DNA of 64,000 nucleotides from an uncultured Alphaproteobacteria bacterium (GCA_904501925.1 CAJGCO010000002.1:32693-96692), one strand, 5' to 3'; counted from the stretch's first letter, positions 8,055 through 17,923 are shown. Program-made: numbers and translations. Notes: generated by a model from the letters alone, not told the origin.

Positions 8055-9731
8055 TTATTTTTTCCACACATAGTTGCAAAACTCAGTAGCACATAATTTA
8101 TATTTTCTATATTTTAATTCTTTAAGACATTCTAAGTTTTCATCTTCAATACTTTGTTCACTCCATGTTAAAGGAGTTAAAATTACAGCTTCACTATTTT
8201 CTGTAATAATATCTTTCATATAGTCCTTACAAATTCCGTCAGATATAAATACATTATTTGCATCTTTTAATATATACGATAAAGAATGAATCCATCCAAT
8301 CATAATAGGATTTTGTATTAATATATCATTTTTTGATATTGTATATTTTGCATTTAAAAAAACTTTTTTATTTTTCAGCTTCTTTATTATTTGTATTTCT
8401 TCTTTAGTTAATGTAAATGCATATGCACTTTTTTCTTTATAATTATAAAAGAATGAATTTATAAAAATAAGCATAGCTAAAGTAATAAATATATAATTAC
8501 TTTTTAACCTTATAGAGTTGAGTATGTAATTTATACTTGATATGATTAAAATAGCAATATAGGGTATGATTATCATATAATATCTATTGGTATAATCAAA
8601 CATATCAGGCATATATATTAAGTAAAATGCATATAATAATATAATACTTATTAGATACATAGTTGTTGTTTTGAATTTTATTTTAAAATAAAATATACTA
8701 AACACCGACATAATTACAATAAATGCAATTATTGATGATAATTTATTATTATCAAAGTTAAACGCAAGTAAATGATTAAAAATAATTTTAAATAATATTT
8801 TATTTTTGTCATTAAATAATGATAAAAAAGATATCAAATAGCTATTATACTCTATTTTACTCAAAAGCTCTGTACCTCTTTGAGAATTAAGCAATACGTT
8901 ATATGTATGAGGAAACGCAATAAACAATATACAAACACTAAAAAGCATCGCAACCCCATAATAAAACATCAATTTATATTGTTTACGTTTTAATAAAATC
9001 AAGCATGTAACAACACTAACCAAAAACGAAAAAAATATAGAATTATATTGTGTAAATATACCTAAAAAAGAATATAAAAACACTAAAAATAAGTCTTTTT
9101 TAGTTGCTATATTATTTTCTAAAATTTTCAGGCTTTGATACACTAAGCAGATTGCCCAAAGAGTTTGCAATATGTACATTCTTATAAAGATTACAGTATC
9201 TATACCTATCTTAGAGAAACCCCATAATGCAATAACACACAGTGCCAATCTTTCATCTTTTAATAACAACTTTGACAGTTTGAATAGCATTATATAAATT
9301 AAAATAAATATTGTTAAATTTAGAGCGCCAGCTTGCCACTTATTGAATGTGTTTGGATAAAATGAACTAATGGTATGAAGTAATATATAATAGAGAGGAG
9401 GATGAACTCCTTGAGACAAATTTTTATAAATATTATAATATGTAAATGTTTCATTCTTTTGCACTGTTATGTAGTTATAAAAAAAACTACTATCAAGCCA
9501 CTTATTAAACATTCTATTTTTGATAGATTCATTTACTTTAAAATAAGAATCCATTTCTTTATCTAAAAAAGCTCCCTTGTGACTATTGGCATGAGCATAT
9601 GACCACTGTTCATCAGTATGAAAAGCTTTTTTATTTGAAATATGATAAATAATAACACAAAGATTCACACACAATAACAAAATATATAAAAATTTAGTAT
9701 TTTTAACTAATGATAATATATTTCTTAACAT
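8055..9731 (-). CDS. Polytopic GT-C glycosyltransferase-like protein (paralogue 1)
   Basis: A 558-residue protein with an N-terminal transmembrane helix, then an acidic periplasmic-loop motif HTDEQWSYAHAN, a VHPPLYYILLH segment and about ten further membrane helices. This layout is typical of GT-C transferases (ArnT/PMT-like), which use polyprenyl-phosphate sugars and carry the catalytic acid in the first loop. It is clearly related along its length to the gene two positions upstream. GGAGGA overlaps the end of the preceding gene, and only two bases separate the two. Confidence 0.75.
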   Translation of the reverse strand: MLRNILSLVKNTKFLYILLLCVNLCVIIYHISNKKAFHTDEQWSYAHANSHKGAFLDKEMDSYFKVNESIKNRMFNKWLDSSFFYNYITVQKNETFTYYNIYKNLSQGVHPPLYYILLHTISSFYPNTFNKWQAGALNLTIFILIYIMLFKLSKLLLKDERLALCVIALWGFSKIGIDTVIFIRMYILQTLWAICLVYQSLKILENNIATKKDLFLVFLYSFLGIFTQYNSIFFSFLVSVVTCLILLKRKQYKLMFYYGVAMLFSVCILFIAFPHTYNVLLNSQRGTELLSKIEYNSYLISFLSLFNDKNKILFKIIFNHLLAFNFDNNKLSSIIAFIVIMSVFSIFYFKIKFKTTTMYLISIILLYAFYLIYMPDMFDYTNRYYMIIIPYIAILIISSINYILNSIRLKSNYIFITLAMLIFINSFFYNYKEKSAYAFTLTKEEIQIIKKLKNKKVFLNAKYTISKNDILIQNPIMIGWIHSLSYILKDANNVFISDGICKDYMKDIITENSEAVILTPLTWSEQSIEDENLECLKELKYRKYKLCATEFCNYVWKK

Positions 9732-9733
9732 GG

Positions 9734-11515
9734 TTAGTCCTCCTTTTTATCAGTTTCTTCTGATTTTATCTCTTCTATTAATTTATTAAATTTTTGAGCA
9801 ACTATCTCTGAAGTGTAATTTTCTAATGTTATTTTTTGAGCGCATTTTGCTTTTTCCTCGCGCTCTTTATCGTGAGTTAAATAGTAATTTATTATATCAA
9901 CAAATTCTTTTTCTGTTTTATACATCGGAACACAATCTCCATATACATCTTTAATTTCATCCACCCATTCAGAAACGACCATTGTTCCGCATGCAGTTGC
10001 ATCAAATACACGATTTACAATAACTCCAAAATCTTTCATTGTTTTTTGTTGATCACTTAAAACAATCTTTGCAGAACTATAATATTTTCGTAAAATCCTA
10101 TTATCAATCCATGTAGATTTAGCCCAACCTTTAGGGAAGCTATTTCCGTATAGTGTTAAAGGTAGTTTGTTTTTCTTAGCCATATAAACAATCTCTCTTT
10201 TAAACCAATTATTTCCCACAAATAGAATTTCAGATTTTTTATTTTCATCATAATCATAATGGAATTTATTTGTATTTGTAAACTGAGGAATGTATGTGAC
10301 AACAAAACCTACATTTTCCAATAATTTTTTTATTCTATATGAAGATGTTACTACATTGTCACCCTCATCAATCAATGTTTTTAATTTTGTAATATAGTTA
10401 TCTATATCTTCTATATTATCTTGAATACTTGGATACATTAACCATAATATGTTATTTTTTGATTTTAGATTTTTATCTGCAACAGAAAAAGTTCCTAATA
10501 CAAATACATTAATATCAAAAATAGGTTTGTAATCATTATTTTCAAATTCAGCAACATATTCATATTTAGGAGATAATGTTGAAATTAAATCCTGCATAAT
10601 CCAATAATCACCACTTCTTGTATAACCAAGCATCCCTGCAATATTAAATTTTACATAAGGTATTAAAGCTTCGTCTTTATCATCTAAAATATTTTTTAAG
10701 CGTTTATAAGTAGCCTCAGGTGTCAAATATCTTTTAACATAATTATGTTTCTTAAAATCATCATTATTAATATTATTCTCAATGTTGTAGATTATTTCTT
10801 TTAATTTATCTGGGGTGAAATAATAATATGCATCAATTCCTAATAATGACAAATAACTAGATAATGCATATTTTTTTACTGTAATAATCGGTATTTCATT
10901 ATAGTTAGCTAATAAAAAAATTTCATCCAGATCATAATTGTTATAAGCGCCGGCTTCCTCAATAATAATAGCCTTAATTTCTGATAGATCATGTCTTAAT
11001 TTATTTAGTTTCTTAAAGGAATACTTCTTATAAGGTATTTTGTTTTTATTAAGTTCTTGTACGGCAAATGTAGGAGATCCTATAACGGCCCAGTGTTCTG
11101 GATTCTTTTTTATATCTACAGTTTTTGTTAAAAATATTGGAAATTGATATTTATTCTTTATATTAAATAAATCTAATGCTTGATATTTTGGGTATGAACT
11201 ACAAAATACTTTTCCAAATTTCGCAATATTTTTGGGTAAATCAGGAGTTATTTTAAAGTTTTTCTTTCCTAGCCATAAAATAGCGTTTTCATCATATTCA
11301 CCAATGTCTGGAACTTCATCATTATCGCTAAATAAAGCTGTATATAGTTTATACTTGTTGCCATATTCTTTTTTTAATACATTATTTATAAAATCAACTT
11401 GTGGCTCAATATTGTATCTATATCCCTCATATAAATCCGTATCTCTAAAGATAAAATAATAAGATAATGCGCAAATAGTACAAATAACTAGTGAAATGAT
11501 TGCTTTTGTTTTCAT
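9734..11515 (-). CDS. CgeB-like glycosyltransferase with N-terminal membrane anchor
   Basis: This 593-residue protein starts with one hydrophobic helix (residues 5-21). Its C-terminal third looks like the CgeB/Glyco_trans_1_2 domain, with EILFVGNNWFKRE and then RVFDATACGTMVVSE, the acceptor/donor-binding region of such enzymes. The middle part is not recognised. It lies between two paralogous GT-C genes, so a role in building or modifying a surface glycan is likely. ATG at 11515 follows the upstream stop in TAAAATG. It ends in a Lys/Glu/Asp-rich tail. Confidence 0.7.
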   Translation of the reverse strand: MKTKAIISLVICTICALSYYFIFRDTDLYEGYRYNIEPQVDFINNVLKKEYGNKYKLYTALFSDNDEVPDIGEYDENAILWLGKKNFKITPDLPKNIAKFGKVFCSSYPKYQALDLFNIKNKYQFPIFLTKTVDIKKNPEHWAVIGSPTFAVQELNKNKIPYKKYSFKKLNKLRHDLSEIKAIIIEEAGAYNNYDLDEIFLLANYNEIPIITVKKYALSSYLSLLGIDAYYYFTPDKLKEIIYNIENNINNDDFKKHNYVKRYLTPEATYKRLKNILDDKDEALIPYVKFNIAGMLGYTRSGDYWIMQDLISTLSPKYEYVAEFENNDYKPIFDINVFVLGTFSVADKNLKSKNNILWLMYPSIQDNIEDIDNYITKLKTLIDEGDNVVTSSYRIKKLLENVGFVVTYIPQFTNTNKFHYDYDENKKSEILFVGNNWFKREIVYMAKKNKLPLTLYGNSFPKGWAKSTWIDNRILRKYYSSAKIVLSDQQKTMKDFGVIVNRVFDATACGTMVVSEWVDEIKDVYGDCVPMYKTEKEFVDIINYYLTHDKEREEKAKCAQKITLENYTSEIVAQKFNKLIEEIKSEETDKKED

Positions 11516-11516
11516 T

Positions 11517-13166
11517 TTATTTCTCCCACACATCATAACAATGCTGACTAGCACAAACTTTTGTTGTTTTTATTAAGCCAATATCTTCTAAACATTTATT
11601 ATCATAACCATCAAAATCACTACGAATATAAGAAGCGTATGTAAAAACAATAGGATTTATTGTATTTTTTATATTAGAAAGAGGTTCACTATGACATATT
11701 TCTTCTGTTATAAATACACTTTTTGTCTCCATAAGAAAATAAACCATTGAATGTAACCAAATAAAATTATAACCTTTATCTATAAATACGTTTTTATTTT
11801 TTATTTTATTATATATTTTGTGTTCGCTTTCTCCCCACATAAAAGCATAAGAGCTATTTTTATTAAAATCCATATGTAAAAAATTAAACAATATTAATAT
11901 AGTTAAAATAGCTATTCCCATTTGTCTTTTTATCTTAATATAAACAAAAACTTCTTTTAATAAAATGACTAACAATATAGAATAAAAAGGCATCAAACAC
12001 ATATAATAGCGACTATGAAAAATATGCATATAAGGCATACTAAGCAGATAAATAAAGTAGAGAAAAGTAATCCATATTAAATAAGTTGTATTTTTGTTTA
12101 TTTTTAAATTCATATACCATTTAGTAAAAATACCAATAATAATAACAAATGTAACCATTTTAAAATTAGTATCATTAAAAGATAAGAAGTTTTGAAATAA
12201 AACACTAAAAATATTTGTTAAACGTTGTTCAATAACAAAAAGTACTTCCAAAATAACATTACTTGAATTATCAGTGTATTGAGCAGTTGCAAAAGACATC
12301 ACTTGCTTAGCTCTCAATGAATTAAATAAAACATCATATGCTTGAGGAAATATAACAAATAACATCAAAAAGCTAAGTAACATCACCAAACAATACTTAA
12401 TTAATAATGAATAATTTTTACGCTTTAAAAGAATTATGAATGTTACTAATGTCACAAAGAATGAGAAAAATATTGAATTATATTGATTAAAAATTCCAAG
12501 AAAAGAATATATAAAAACCAACATCAAATCTTTGCTTTCAGCACTGTTTTTATCCAGTATTTTCAATGTTTCATATACTAGACATATGCATAGTAGTGTT
12601 TGTAATATATACATTCTTAAGAAAATTACTGTGTCTATACCAATTTCAGAAAAACCCCACAATGCAACACAACATAAAGCCAATTTTTCATCTTTTAAAA
12701 GTTGATTTGCCAACTTAAATAACACAACATAGATTAGGATAAATAAAATAAAATTTAATATACCAGCATGCCATTTACTAAAATTTTCAACATCAAACGA
12801 ACTAATTGTATGAAGCAATATAAAATACAATGGAGGATGCTCAACAACTTCTAAATTATTATAAATATTATAATATGAAAAAATATTATCTTTTTGAACA
12901 GTTAAATAGTTATTTAAAATATCTGTATTTAAAAACTGATTAAATAATCTTTGCTTAACACCCTTAGTAACTCTATAAAATGAATCTATTTCTTTATCAA
13001 GATACGCCCCAATAGAGCTATTTGCATGAGCATAACTCCATTGTTCATCAGAGTGAAAACCTTGTTTATTGGAAAAATGATAAAGTACTACAAATAAATT
13101 TAAGCATAATAAAATTATAAATAAAATCTTTGTATTTTTAAGAGAGTTAATTATATTTTTTATCAT
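11517..13166 (-). CDS. Polytopic GT-C glycosyltransferase-like protein (paralogue 2)
   Basis: First gene of the glycan operon, 549 residues. It shares with paralogue 1 the motifs HSDEQWSYAHAN, EHPPLYFILLH, the segment WGFSEIGIDTVIFLRMYIL and the final Cys-rich VCASQHCYDVWEK-like end. The pair arose by duplication and has since diverged, probably toward different acceptor sugars or linkages. About ten membrane helices follow the first loop. The 153-base gap to divergent prfC must hold its promoter. Confidence 0.75.
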   Translation of the reverse strand: MIKNIINSLKNTKILFIILLCLNLFVVLYHFSNKQGFHSDEQWSYAHANSSIGAYLDKEIDSFYRVTKGVKQRLFNQFLNTDILNNYLTVQKDNIFSYYNIYNNLEVVEHPPLYFILLHTISSFDVENFSKWHAGILNFILFILIYVVLFKLANQLLKDEKLALCCVALWGFSEIGIDTVIFLRMYILQTLLCICLVYETLKILDKNSAESKDLMLVFIYSFLGIFNQYNSIFFSFFVTLVTFIILLKRKNYSLLIKYCLVMLLSFLMLFVIFPQAYDVLFNSLRAKQVMSFATAQYTDNSSNVILEVLFVIEQRLTNIFSVLFQNFLSFNDTNFKMVTFVIIIGIFTKWYMNLKINKNTTYLIWITFLYFIYLLSMPYMHIFHSRYYMCLMPFYSILLVILLKEVFVYIKIKRQMGIAILTILILFNFLHMDFNKNSSYAFMWGESEHKIYNKIKNKNVFIDKGYNFIWLHSMVYFLMETKSVFITEEICHSEPLSNIKNTINPIVFTYASYIRSDFDGYDNKCLEDIGLIKTTKVCASQHCYDVWEK

Positions 13167-13319
13167 ACCTTAAACCTTCTAATAACTGTATAATAATCAG
13201 CCTATATCTTTTATTGAAACCTTTGTCAATGATAAGAATATATTTTTTCTCTTGAATTTTGTATTATCTTTGCTAGTATGCACGATAAGTTTGAATTTTA
13301 ATCTAATAGAGATAATAAA

Positions 13320-14909
13320 ATGCCAGAAAATATAGTAAACAAAAGAAAAACATTTGCGATTATTTCGCACCCTGACGCCGGTAAAACAACTTTAACAGAA
13401 AAGTTGTTGTTGTTCGGTGGTGCAATTCAACAAGCAGGAGCTGTAAAAGCAAGGGGAGAAAATCGCCGTGCCCATTCAGACTGGATGAAGGTTGAGCAAG
13501 AAAGAGGTATTTCTGTTGCTTCTTCAGTAATGACTTTTGAATATAAAGATATAACATTTAATTTACTAGATACTCCAGGCCACGAAGACTTTTCAGAAGA
13601 TACATATCGTGTATTAACAGCAGTTGATTCTGCTGTAATGGTTATTGACTCAGCAAAAGGTATCGAAACACAAACTAAAAAGCTTTTTGAAGTTTGTCGT
13701 TTACGTAATATTCCTATTATTACTTACATAAACAAAATGGATAGAGAAGGCCAAGACCCATTCTTACTTTTAGATGATATTGAAAAAACTTTAGCATTAG
13801 ATGTTTGCCCAGCAAGCTGGCCAATAGGAAGTGGTAAAGATTTCTTAGGTTGTTATGATCTCTTAAATGATCAACTCATTTTAATGAATAAAACTGGTAA
13901 TAAAGGACAATTAAACGACATCATCGAGACAGTTAATGGTTTAGATGATCCTAAGCTAGATGAATTATTGCCAGCTCATGCTCTTGAAAAATTAAGAGAA
14001 GATGTAATGATGATAAAAGAATTATGTCCTCAATTTGATTTGGAATTATACCTTGCAGGAGCTTTAACACCAGTATTTTTTGGTAGTGCAATTAATAACT
14101 TCGGTGTAAAAGAAGTGTTAGATGGTCTTCATAAACTAGCACCAACTCCACGTCCTCAACCAGCATTAGAAAGAGAAATTCTAGCTAATGAAAAAAAAGT
14201 AACAGGATTTATATTTAAGATACAAGCTAATATGGATCCAAAACACCGTGATAGAATTGCGTTCATGCGTATATGTTCAGGACACTTTAAACGAGGCATG
14301 ACCTTAAATCAAATCAGAACATCAAAGCCAATTAAAGTACCAACACCAGTTATGTTTTTAGCGCAAGAGCGTGAATTAGCAGAAGACGCTTATGCTGGTG
14401 ATATTATTGGTATTCCAAACCATGGACAATTAAGGATTGGAGACACTTTAACAGAGGGTGAAAAATTACACTTTACCGGTATTCCAAGCTTTGCTCCAGA
14501 GTTGTTAAAATCAGTTAGAGCTTTAGATCCATTAAAATCAAAACACTTAGGAAATGCACTTCAACAAATAGCAGAAGAGGGGGGGGCAAGTGTTTTCAAA
14601 CCAGTAATTGGTTCAGAGTGGATAGTTGGTGTTGTTGGGGTGTTACAATTTGAGGTAATGGCTGATAGAATTCGTACAGAGTTTAATATCCCTGTTATAT
14701 TTGAACCAACACAATATTATACAGCTCGTTGGTTAAAGGCAAAGGATAATACTACACTTAATAAGTTTATTGATGCTAATCAAGCTAATATTGCAAACGA
14801 TCACGATGGAGAAACAGTATTCCTAGCTCGCAATGCTTGGCATTTAAATAAAGCTAAAGAAGACTTCCCAGATGTTGAATTAAAAACAACCAGAGAACAA
14901 GTATTCTAA
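13320..14909 (+). CDS. prfC: Peptide chain release factor 3
   Basis: RF3 is the GTPase that recycles RF1 and RF2 after peptide release. Visible are G1 SHPDAGKTT (17-25), the switch II DTPGHEDF, G4 NKMD, and the RF3-type C-terminal domain (FIFKIQANMDPKHRDR). Length of 529 residues matches the family. A run of eight G residues (14579-14586) encodes EEGG in a conserved part; slippage there would truncate the protein. No strong ribosome binding site precedes the start. Confidence 0.96.
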   Translation: MPENIVNKRKTFAIISHPDAGKTTLTEKLLLFGGAIQQAGAVKARGENRRAHSDWMKVEQERGISVASSVMTFEYKDITFNLLDTPGHEDFSEDTYRVLTAVDSAVMVIDSAKGIETQTKKLFEVCRLRNIPIITYINKMDREGQDPFLLLDDIEKTLALDVCPASWPIGSGKDFLGCYDLLNDQLILMNKTGNKGQLNDIIETVNGLDDPKLDELLPAHALEKLREDVMMIKELCPQFDLELYLAGALTPVFFGSAINNFGVKEVLDGLHKLAPTPRPQPALEREILANEKKVTGFIFKIQANMDPKHRDRIAFMRICSGHFKRGMTLNQIRTSKPIKVPTPVMFLAQERELAEDAYAGDIIGIPNHGQLRIGDTLTEGEKLHFTGIPSFAPELLKSVRALDPLKSKHLGNALQQIAEEGGASVFKPVIGSEWIVGVVGVLQFEVMADRIRTEFNIPVIFEPTQYYTARWLKAKDNTTLNKFIDANQANIANDHDGETVFLARNAWHLNKAKEDFPDVELKTTREQVF

Positions 14910-14917
14910 AAATAAAC

Positions 14918-14946
14918 TTGCTTTTTTCTTTAATATACTTTATAGA
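14918..14946 (+). promoter_or_regulatory. Sigma70-type promoter of the zinc-ribbon gene
   Basis: TTGCTT (14918-14923), 17 bases, TATAGA (14941-14946). The expected start site is about 15 bases before the next ATG, giving a very short leader without a Shine-Dalgarno sequence. Confidence 0.45.
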
Positions 14947-14967
14947 TTAATTCTACTAATCCTAATT

Positions 14968-15357
14968 ATGTATATTATGAAAAAATTACCCGTAGTAGAT
15001 GCTAGGTATCCATTTACCTATGCAAGTGGCAACGTTCCACCAACTTATCGCTGTACCCAATGTGGTAAAACTCATGTTAAACTATGGCGTACATATTGCT
15101 GTATAGCCATTGCAACTGATCTTCTGTGTCCAGAATGTTTAAGAGAGAAGTTCAAAACACCAAACTTTAAGCCTGTTTTGTTTTTAAATGAACAAGGTAA
15201 TTATTGTTGGAAAAAAAATGAGCAAGAAACATTTCATACAGATCAAATAGGTACATATGTGCCCGCTGTGCCAACAGAAGAAAATGATACATTCTGGGGC
15301 TATACGTCAGTTCCCCAAGAAGGTGTTGAATGGTGGAGAAACCTTAATAACATGTAA
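14968..15357 (+). CDS. Small zinc-ribbon protein of unknown function
   Basis: Not recognised beyond its metal site. Residues 28-65 contain two CxxC pairs (CTQC and CPEC) plus a CC pair, a likely zinc ribbon. The remainder is rich in Trp, Pro and Tyr. It is 129 residues if started at 14968, 126 if started at the ATG at 14977; neither has a ribosome binding site. It is monocistronic, between prfC and a terminator. Confidence 0.65.
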   Translation: MYIMKKLPVVDARYPFTYASGNVPPTYRCTQCGKTHVKLWRTYCCIAIATDLLCPECLREKFKTPNFKPVLFLNEQGNYCWKKNEQETFHTDQIGTYVPAVPTEENDTFWGYTSVPQEGVEWWRNLNNM

Positions 15358-15360
15358 TCT

Positions 15361-15387
15361 AAAACCTAGCATTATGCTAGGTTTTTC
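15361..15387. terminator. Bidirectional terminator
   Basis: AAAACCTAGCA and its complement TGCTAGGTTTT form a tight hairpin with T runs on both strands, between two convergent genes. Confidence 0.85.
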
Positions 15388-15391
15388 TAAT

Positions 15392-15886
15392 TTAAAAGAA
15401 TGGATTATAAGCCCACTGAAGTAAAGCCTGTCTTTGTTTTTTTCTACATTCAATATCATACATTGTACAATTTTTTTCGATTTGCGCTTTATGCCTCTTA
15501 AAAGCTAACCATCTTTTTATTTGTATCTCATCAACATTCTTAATTCTACGTCCCATATAATATCTACAATACCATTGAAACCAACCTCTAACATCTGGCA
15601 TAATAATCCATCCTTTATTTTGCCATTCTTTTAACGATTGCCTAGATTTAACTTTAAAATAATTACACCTAATATCAGGCTTATCCAAAGAAATCTTAGC
15701 ATTATCAAACCAATCTTTAGGAAATTCATTTTTACAATCATTTAAATAGTGTCCTTCAAATACTCCCAGTTCCAACATTTCTTTTGGGGTTAGCTCAGGT
15801 TTAAATCCATTATTAAAAACATCTCCCATATCCATAATTAGTTTATATTCATAATTTTGTTGCATTTTATCATTAACAATAATCAT
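15392..15886 (-). CDS. Conserved-looking hypothetical protein
   Basis: A soluble 164-residue protein with no signal peptide or membrane helix. It has a run of recognisable blocks: TPKEMLELGVFEGHY, NEFPKDWF, and a Trp/Tyr/Arg-rich GWFQWYCRYYMGRR segment that suggests nucleic acid or nucleotide binding. I do not recognise a named family. A good site, GGAGGG, precedes the ATG, unlike many neighbours. The gene stands alone between two terminators. Confidence 0.65.
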   Translation of the reverse strand: MIIVNDKMQQNYEYKLIMDMGDVFNNGFKPELTPKEMLELGVFEGHYLNDCKNEFPKDWFDNAKISLDKPDIRCNYFKVKSRQSLKEWQNKGWIIMPDVRGWFQWYCRYYMGRRIKNVDEIQIKRWLAFKRHKAQIEKNCTMYDIECRKKQRQALLQWAYNPFF

Positions 15887-15920
15887 ATTCCCTCCAATAG
15901 TGATATAATATCAATAAAAA

Positions 15921-15956
15921 CAAAAAGCACCTAGAAATTAATCTAGGTGCTTTAAG
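15921..15956 (-). terminator. Terminator after the small membrane-protein pair
   Basis: AAAGCACCTAGA pairs with TCTAGGTGCTTT; on the minus strand the stem is followed by TTTTTG and more T residues. Confidence 0.8.
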
Positions 15957-15972
15957 CTTTTAAGAGCAATCA

Positions 15973-16323
15973 TCAATAAAGATTTGGGTAAACATCATGT
16001 CCCATATCTTCTTCATATTGACTTTTAATCATTACAACGCCAATCAAAGATACAACAATTGTTGCAAAAAGGGCAAAATAAATAACACTCATTGCATTAA
16101 TGGTATTATTGTCCAATAGCTTGAAATAATACCCCGTTAATCCAAAAATTGAGCCAAATAATCCCAATAAAAACCAAAGATTGAAACACATTATGACTCT
16201 TTCATGAAGCTTGTCATAAAACTCATATTTACGTTTCTTTTGTTCTTTTTCCATTGCTTTTTTTGCGTTTCCAACTGCTGTTTGCTCACTAGTAAAGTTT
16301 TTGTTATTGCTGTTTGTTTTCAT
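15973..16323 (-). CDS. Small membrane protein, unknown
   Basis: 116 residues: a charged 40-residue N-terminal part rich in Lys, Asn and Glu, then two membrane helices (about 45-66 and 76-98). No family recognised. Its ATG overlaps the TGA of the upstream gene in ATGA, so the two are translationally coupled and may act together in the inner membrane. Confidence 0.6.
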   Translation of the reverse strand: MKTNSNNKNFTSEQTAVGNAKKAMEKEQKKRKYEFYDKLHERVIMCFNLWFLLGLFGSIFGLTGYYFKLLDNNTINAMSVIYFALFATIVVSLIGVVMIKSQYEEDMGHDVYPNLY

Positions 16324-16727
16324 TTTTCTAAAGATTTTAAATCATTTAAAACAAATTCGCCTCTTTTAGTAAACTCCCAAAAGAGTGAATTCTCTTTTTT
16401 TTCATAAAGTTCGTGTATAACACCTTTATCTAAAAGATAATCATACATTTCCTCACCATAAGCATCGATAAGCTCATCTCTTGTACCAGTCTTTTGTGAT
16501 GCACAAAAATCAATAGCACGTTTTTTTACCAACAAACATTCATTTTCTCTCGTTGTTTTGCGGTGGTCTACAATTATGTCCAAGACCAAATACCCGCCAC
16601 AAAAAAACACAACAGCAAATAGAGCAAAGTGTTCATATAGTTGTATATTGTACGTAATTAGTCCCATATACACTAACAAACTAATAACACCCATAAAGCC
16701 AAAAAAAGTAGAAAATTTTTTAATCAT
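16320..16727 (-). CDS. Small membrane protein with C-terminal soluble domain, unknown
   Basis: 135 residues with two membrane helices (about 7-26 and 32-53) and an 80-residue soluble part containing GTRDELIDAYGEEMYDYLL and WEFTKRGEFVL, which looks like a small winged-helix-like fold. No ribosome binding site is visible before the ATG. Coupled to the next gene by a four-base overlap. Confidence 0.6.
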   Translation of the reverse strand: MIKKFSTFFGFMGVISLLVYMGLITYNIQLYEHFALFAVVFFCGGYLVLDIIVDHRKTTRENECLLVKKRAIDFCASQKTGTRDELIDAYGEEMYDYLLDKGVIHELYEKKENSLFWEFTKRGEFVLNDLKSLEK

Positions 16728-16882
16728 AATTCTTTATATAATAAGGTTACACAATAATTTTTTTATTGGACAAAATATACATATATTAAATTTTAAAAGC
16801 AAGAAAAAACTTGAAATTTATTTTTATTTATGTAAGTTAAAGACAATTTTTAATTATCAAGATATTATTAATTTATATAATT

Positions 16883-17209
16883 ATGAAAACATTATTTAAA
16901 ATTTTATTCCCATCACTGCTTGTGATTTGTGTTGGCTACATTGCAGCACAATATTGTAATATATATTGGCCAATAATCATAATTGGATGCATACTTTTTT
17001 TTCTTATCCAAATTTGTATGTACAAAAAAAATCCTCGGGGAATGAATAAAATATGGTTTGGGCTATCGGTTTGGGGAAGTTTTGCCACAATCTCTACGTC
17101 CCTAATAGATAACAGTTATCTTAATGAAATATTGAGCTTGATTAGTGGTTCAATGTTTTTTCTCTATTTGTTTTTTGTTATAATTCCCGAATATTATAGC
17201 AAAAGATAA
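16883..17209 (+). CDS. Small polytopic membrane protein, unknown
   Basis: 108 residues with three or four hydrophobic segments (about 5-22, 27-46, 58-75, 85-104). No family recognised. The leader is almost pure A/T and has no Shine-Dalgarno sequence. A clear terminator follows. Confidence 0.55.
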   Translation: MKTLFKILFPSLLVICVGYIAAQYCNIYWPIIIIGCILFFLIQICMYKKNPRGMNKIWFGLSVWGSFATISTSLIDNSYLNEILSLISGSMFFLYLFFVIIPEYYSKR

Positions 17210-17214
17210 TTATT

Positions 17215-17247
17215 AAACACCCTTTTGCAACAAAAGGGTGTTTTTTG
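17215..17247 (+). terminator. Intrinsic terminator
   Basis: CACCCTTTTG and CAAAAGGGTG arms with a CAA-centred loop, then six T residues. Confidence 0.9.
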
Positions 17248-17340
17248 TTATAAAAATATATAAAAAACTTGTTTATTAAATATTAAATAACTATAACAAA
17301 ATAAATCAAAAAATTATTATAACCTAATACTTTGTTAATT

Positions 17341-17835
17341 ATGATATTTACAGATGGAAAAAAATGTTTTGTTGACAAAGAATTTCGTATAACTGAAGAG
17401 TTAAACAATGCTTTTGCTTTTGTCAACGTCCTGCCTTCAACAGAGGTAGAAATTCTATTTTTAACTCCTATTGCAAATAACCTAAATCGCTATGAAGCTA
17501 TTGAAGTTATAAAACAAAAAGGAGAAGAACTAGGCTATGAAGCGAGCCTTCCAACTTGTGAGAGTTGTTATTTGTTAAATTATGCCACAAACGAAAATCC
17601 TTTTATTAAAGATTGTCATGTGGAAATATCAAACTCAAAAGAGTTAAGAACATGTAGCAATTGTTTTGTAAAAGTAAACTCATTAGGGCAAATTAAAACA
17701 GCAGATACCAAAGAAATTCTTGGTAATGTGTATTTATCCATAAAAAGGCCCTTAATAGAGTTTATCAGATTAAATTCCTCGTCATGTTTTCCCAAAGATT
17801 ATATGATGACGTGGTGTAAAGACGTCCAACATTAA
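17341..17835 (+). CDS. Cysteine-rich hypothetical protein
   Basis: 164 residues from the ATG at 17341 (an in-frame TTG nine bases earlier is unlikely). Seven or more Cys occur, including CESC near residue 76 and CSNC near 108, a possible zinc-binding pair. No membrane helix. No family recognised and no ribosome binding site. It is followed by a long inverted repeat. Confidence 0.55.
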   Translation: MIFTDGKKCFVDKEFRITEELNNAFAFVNVLPSTEVEILFLTPIANNLNRYEAIEVIKQKGEELGYEASLPTCESCYLLNYATNENPFIKDCHVEISNSKELRTCSNCFVKVNSLGQIKTADTKEILGNVYLSIKRPLIEFIRLNSSSCFPKDYMMTWCKDVQH

Positions 17836-17879
17836 TTAATATTATAGCCGACAGTTTGTACTGCCGGCTATAATATTAA
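17836..17879. repeat. Long inverted repeat after the Cys-rich gene
   Basis: Fifteen-base perfect arms TTAATATTATAGCCG and CGGCTATAATATTAA enclose a further CAGT/ACTG stem. Downstream is an A run rather than a T run on the plus strand, so it is either an unusual terminator or an RNA-stabilising hairpin; on the minus strand it would be followed by T residues. Confidence 0.6.
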
Positions 17880-17887
17880 AAAAAGTA

Positions 17888-17916
17888 TTTACAAAATAAA
17901 AAAAATATGGTACTAT
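17888..17916 (+). promoter_or_regulatory. Promoter of thrS leader
   Basis: TTTACA (17888-17893), exactly 17 bases, TACTAT (17911-17916). The predicted start site is within a few bases of the leader-peptide ATG at 17924, so that peptide would be read from an almost leaderless RNA. Confidence 0.65.
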
Positions 17917-17923
17917 CCACTTC

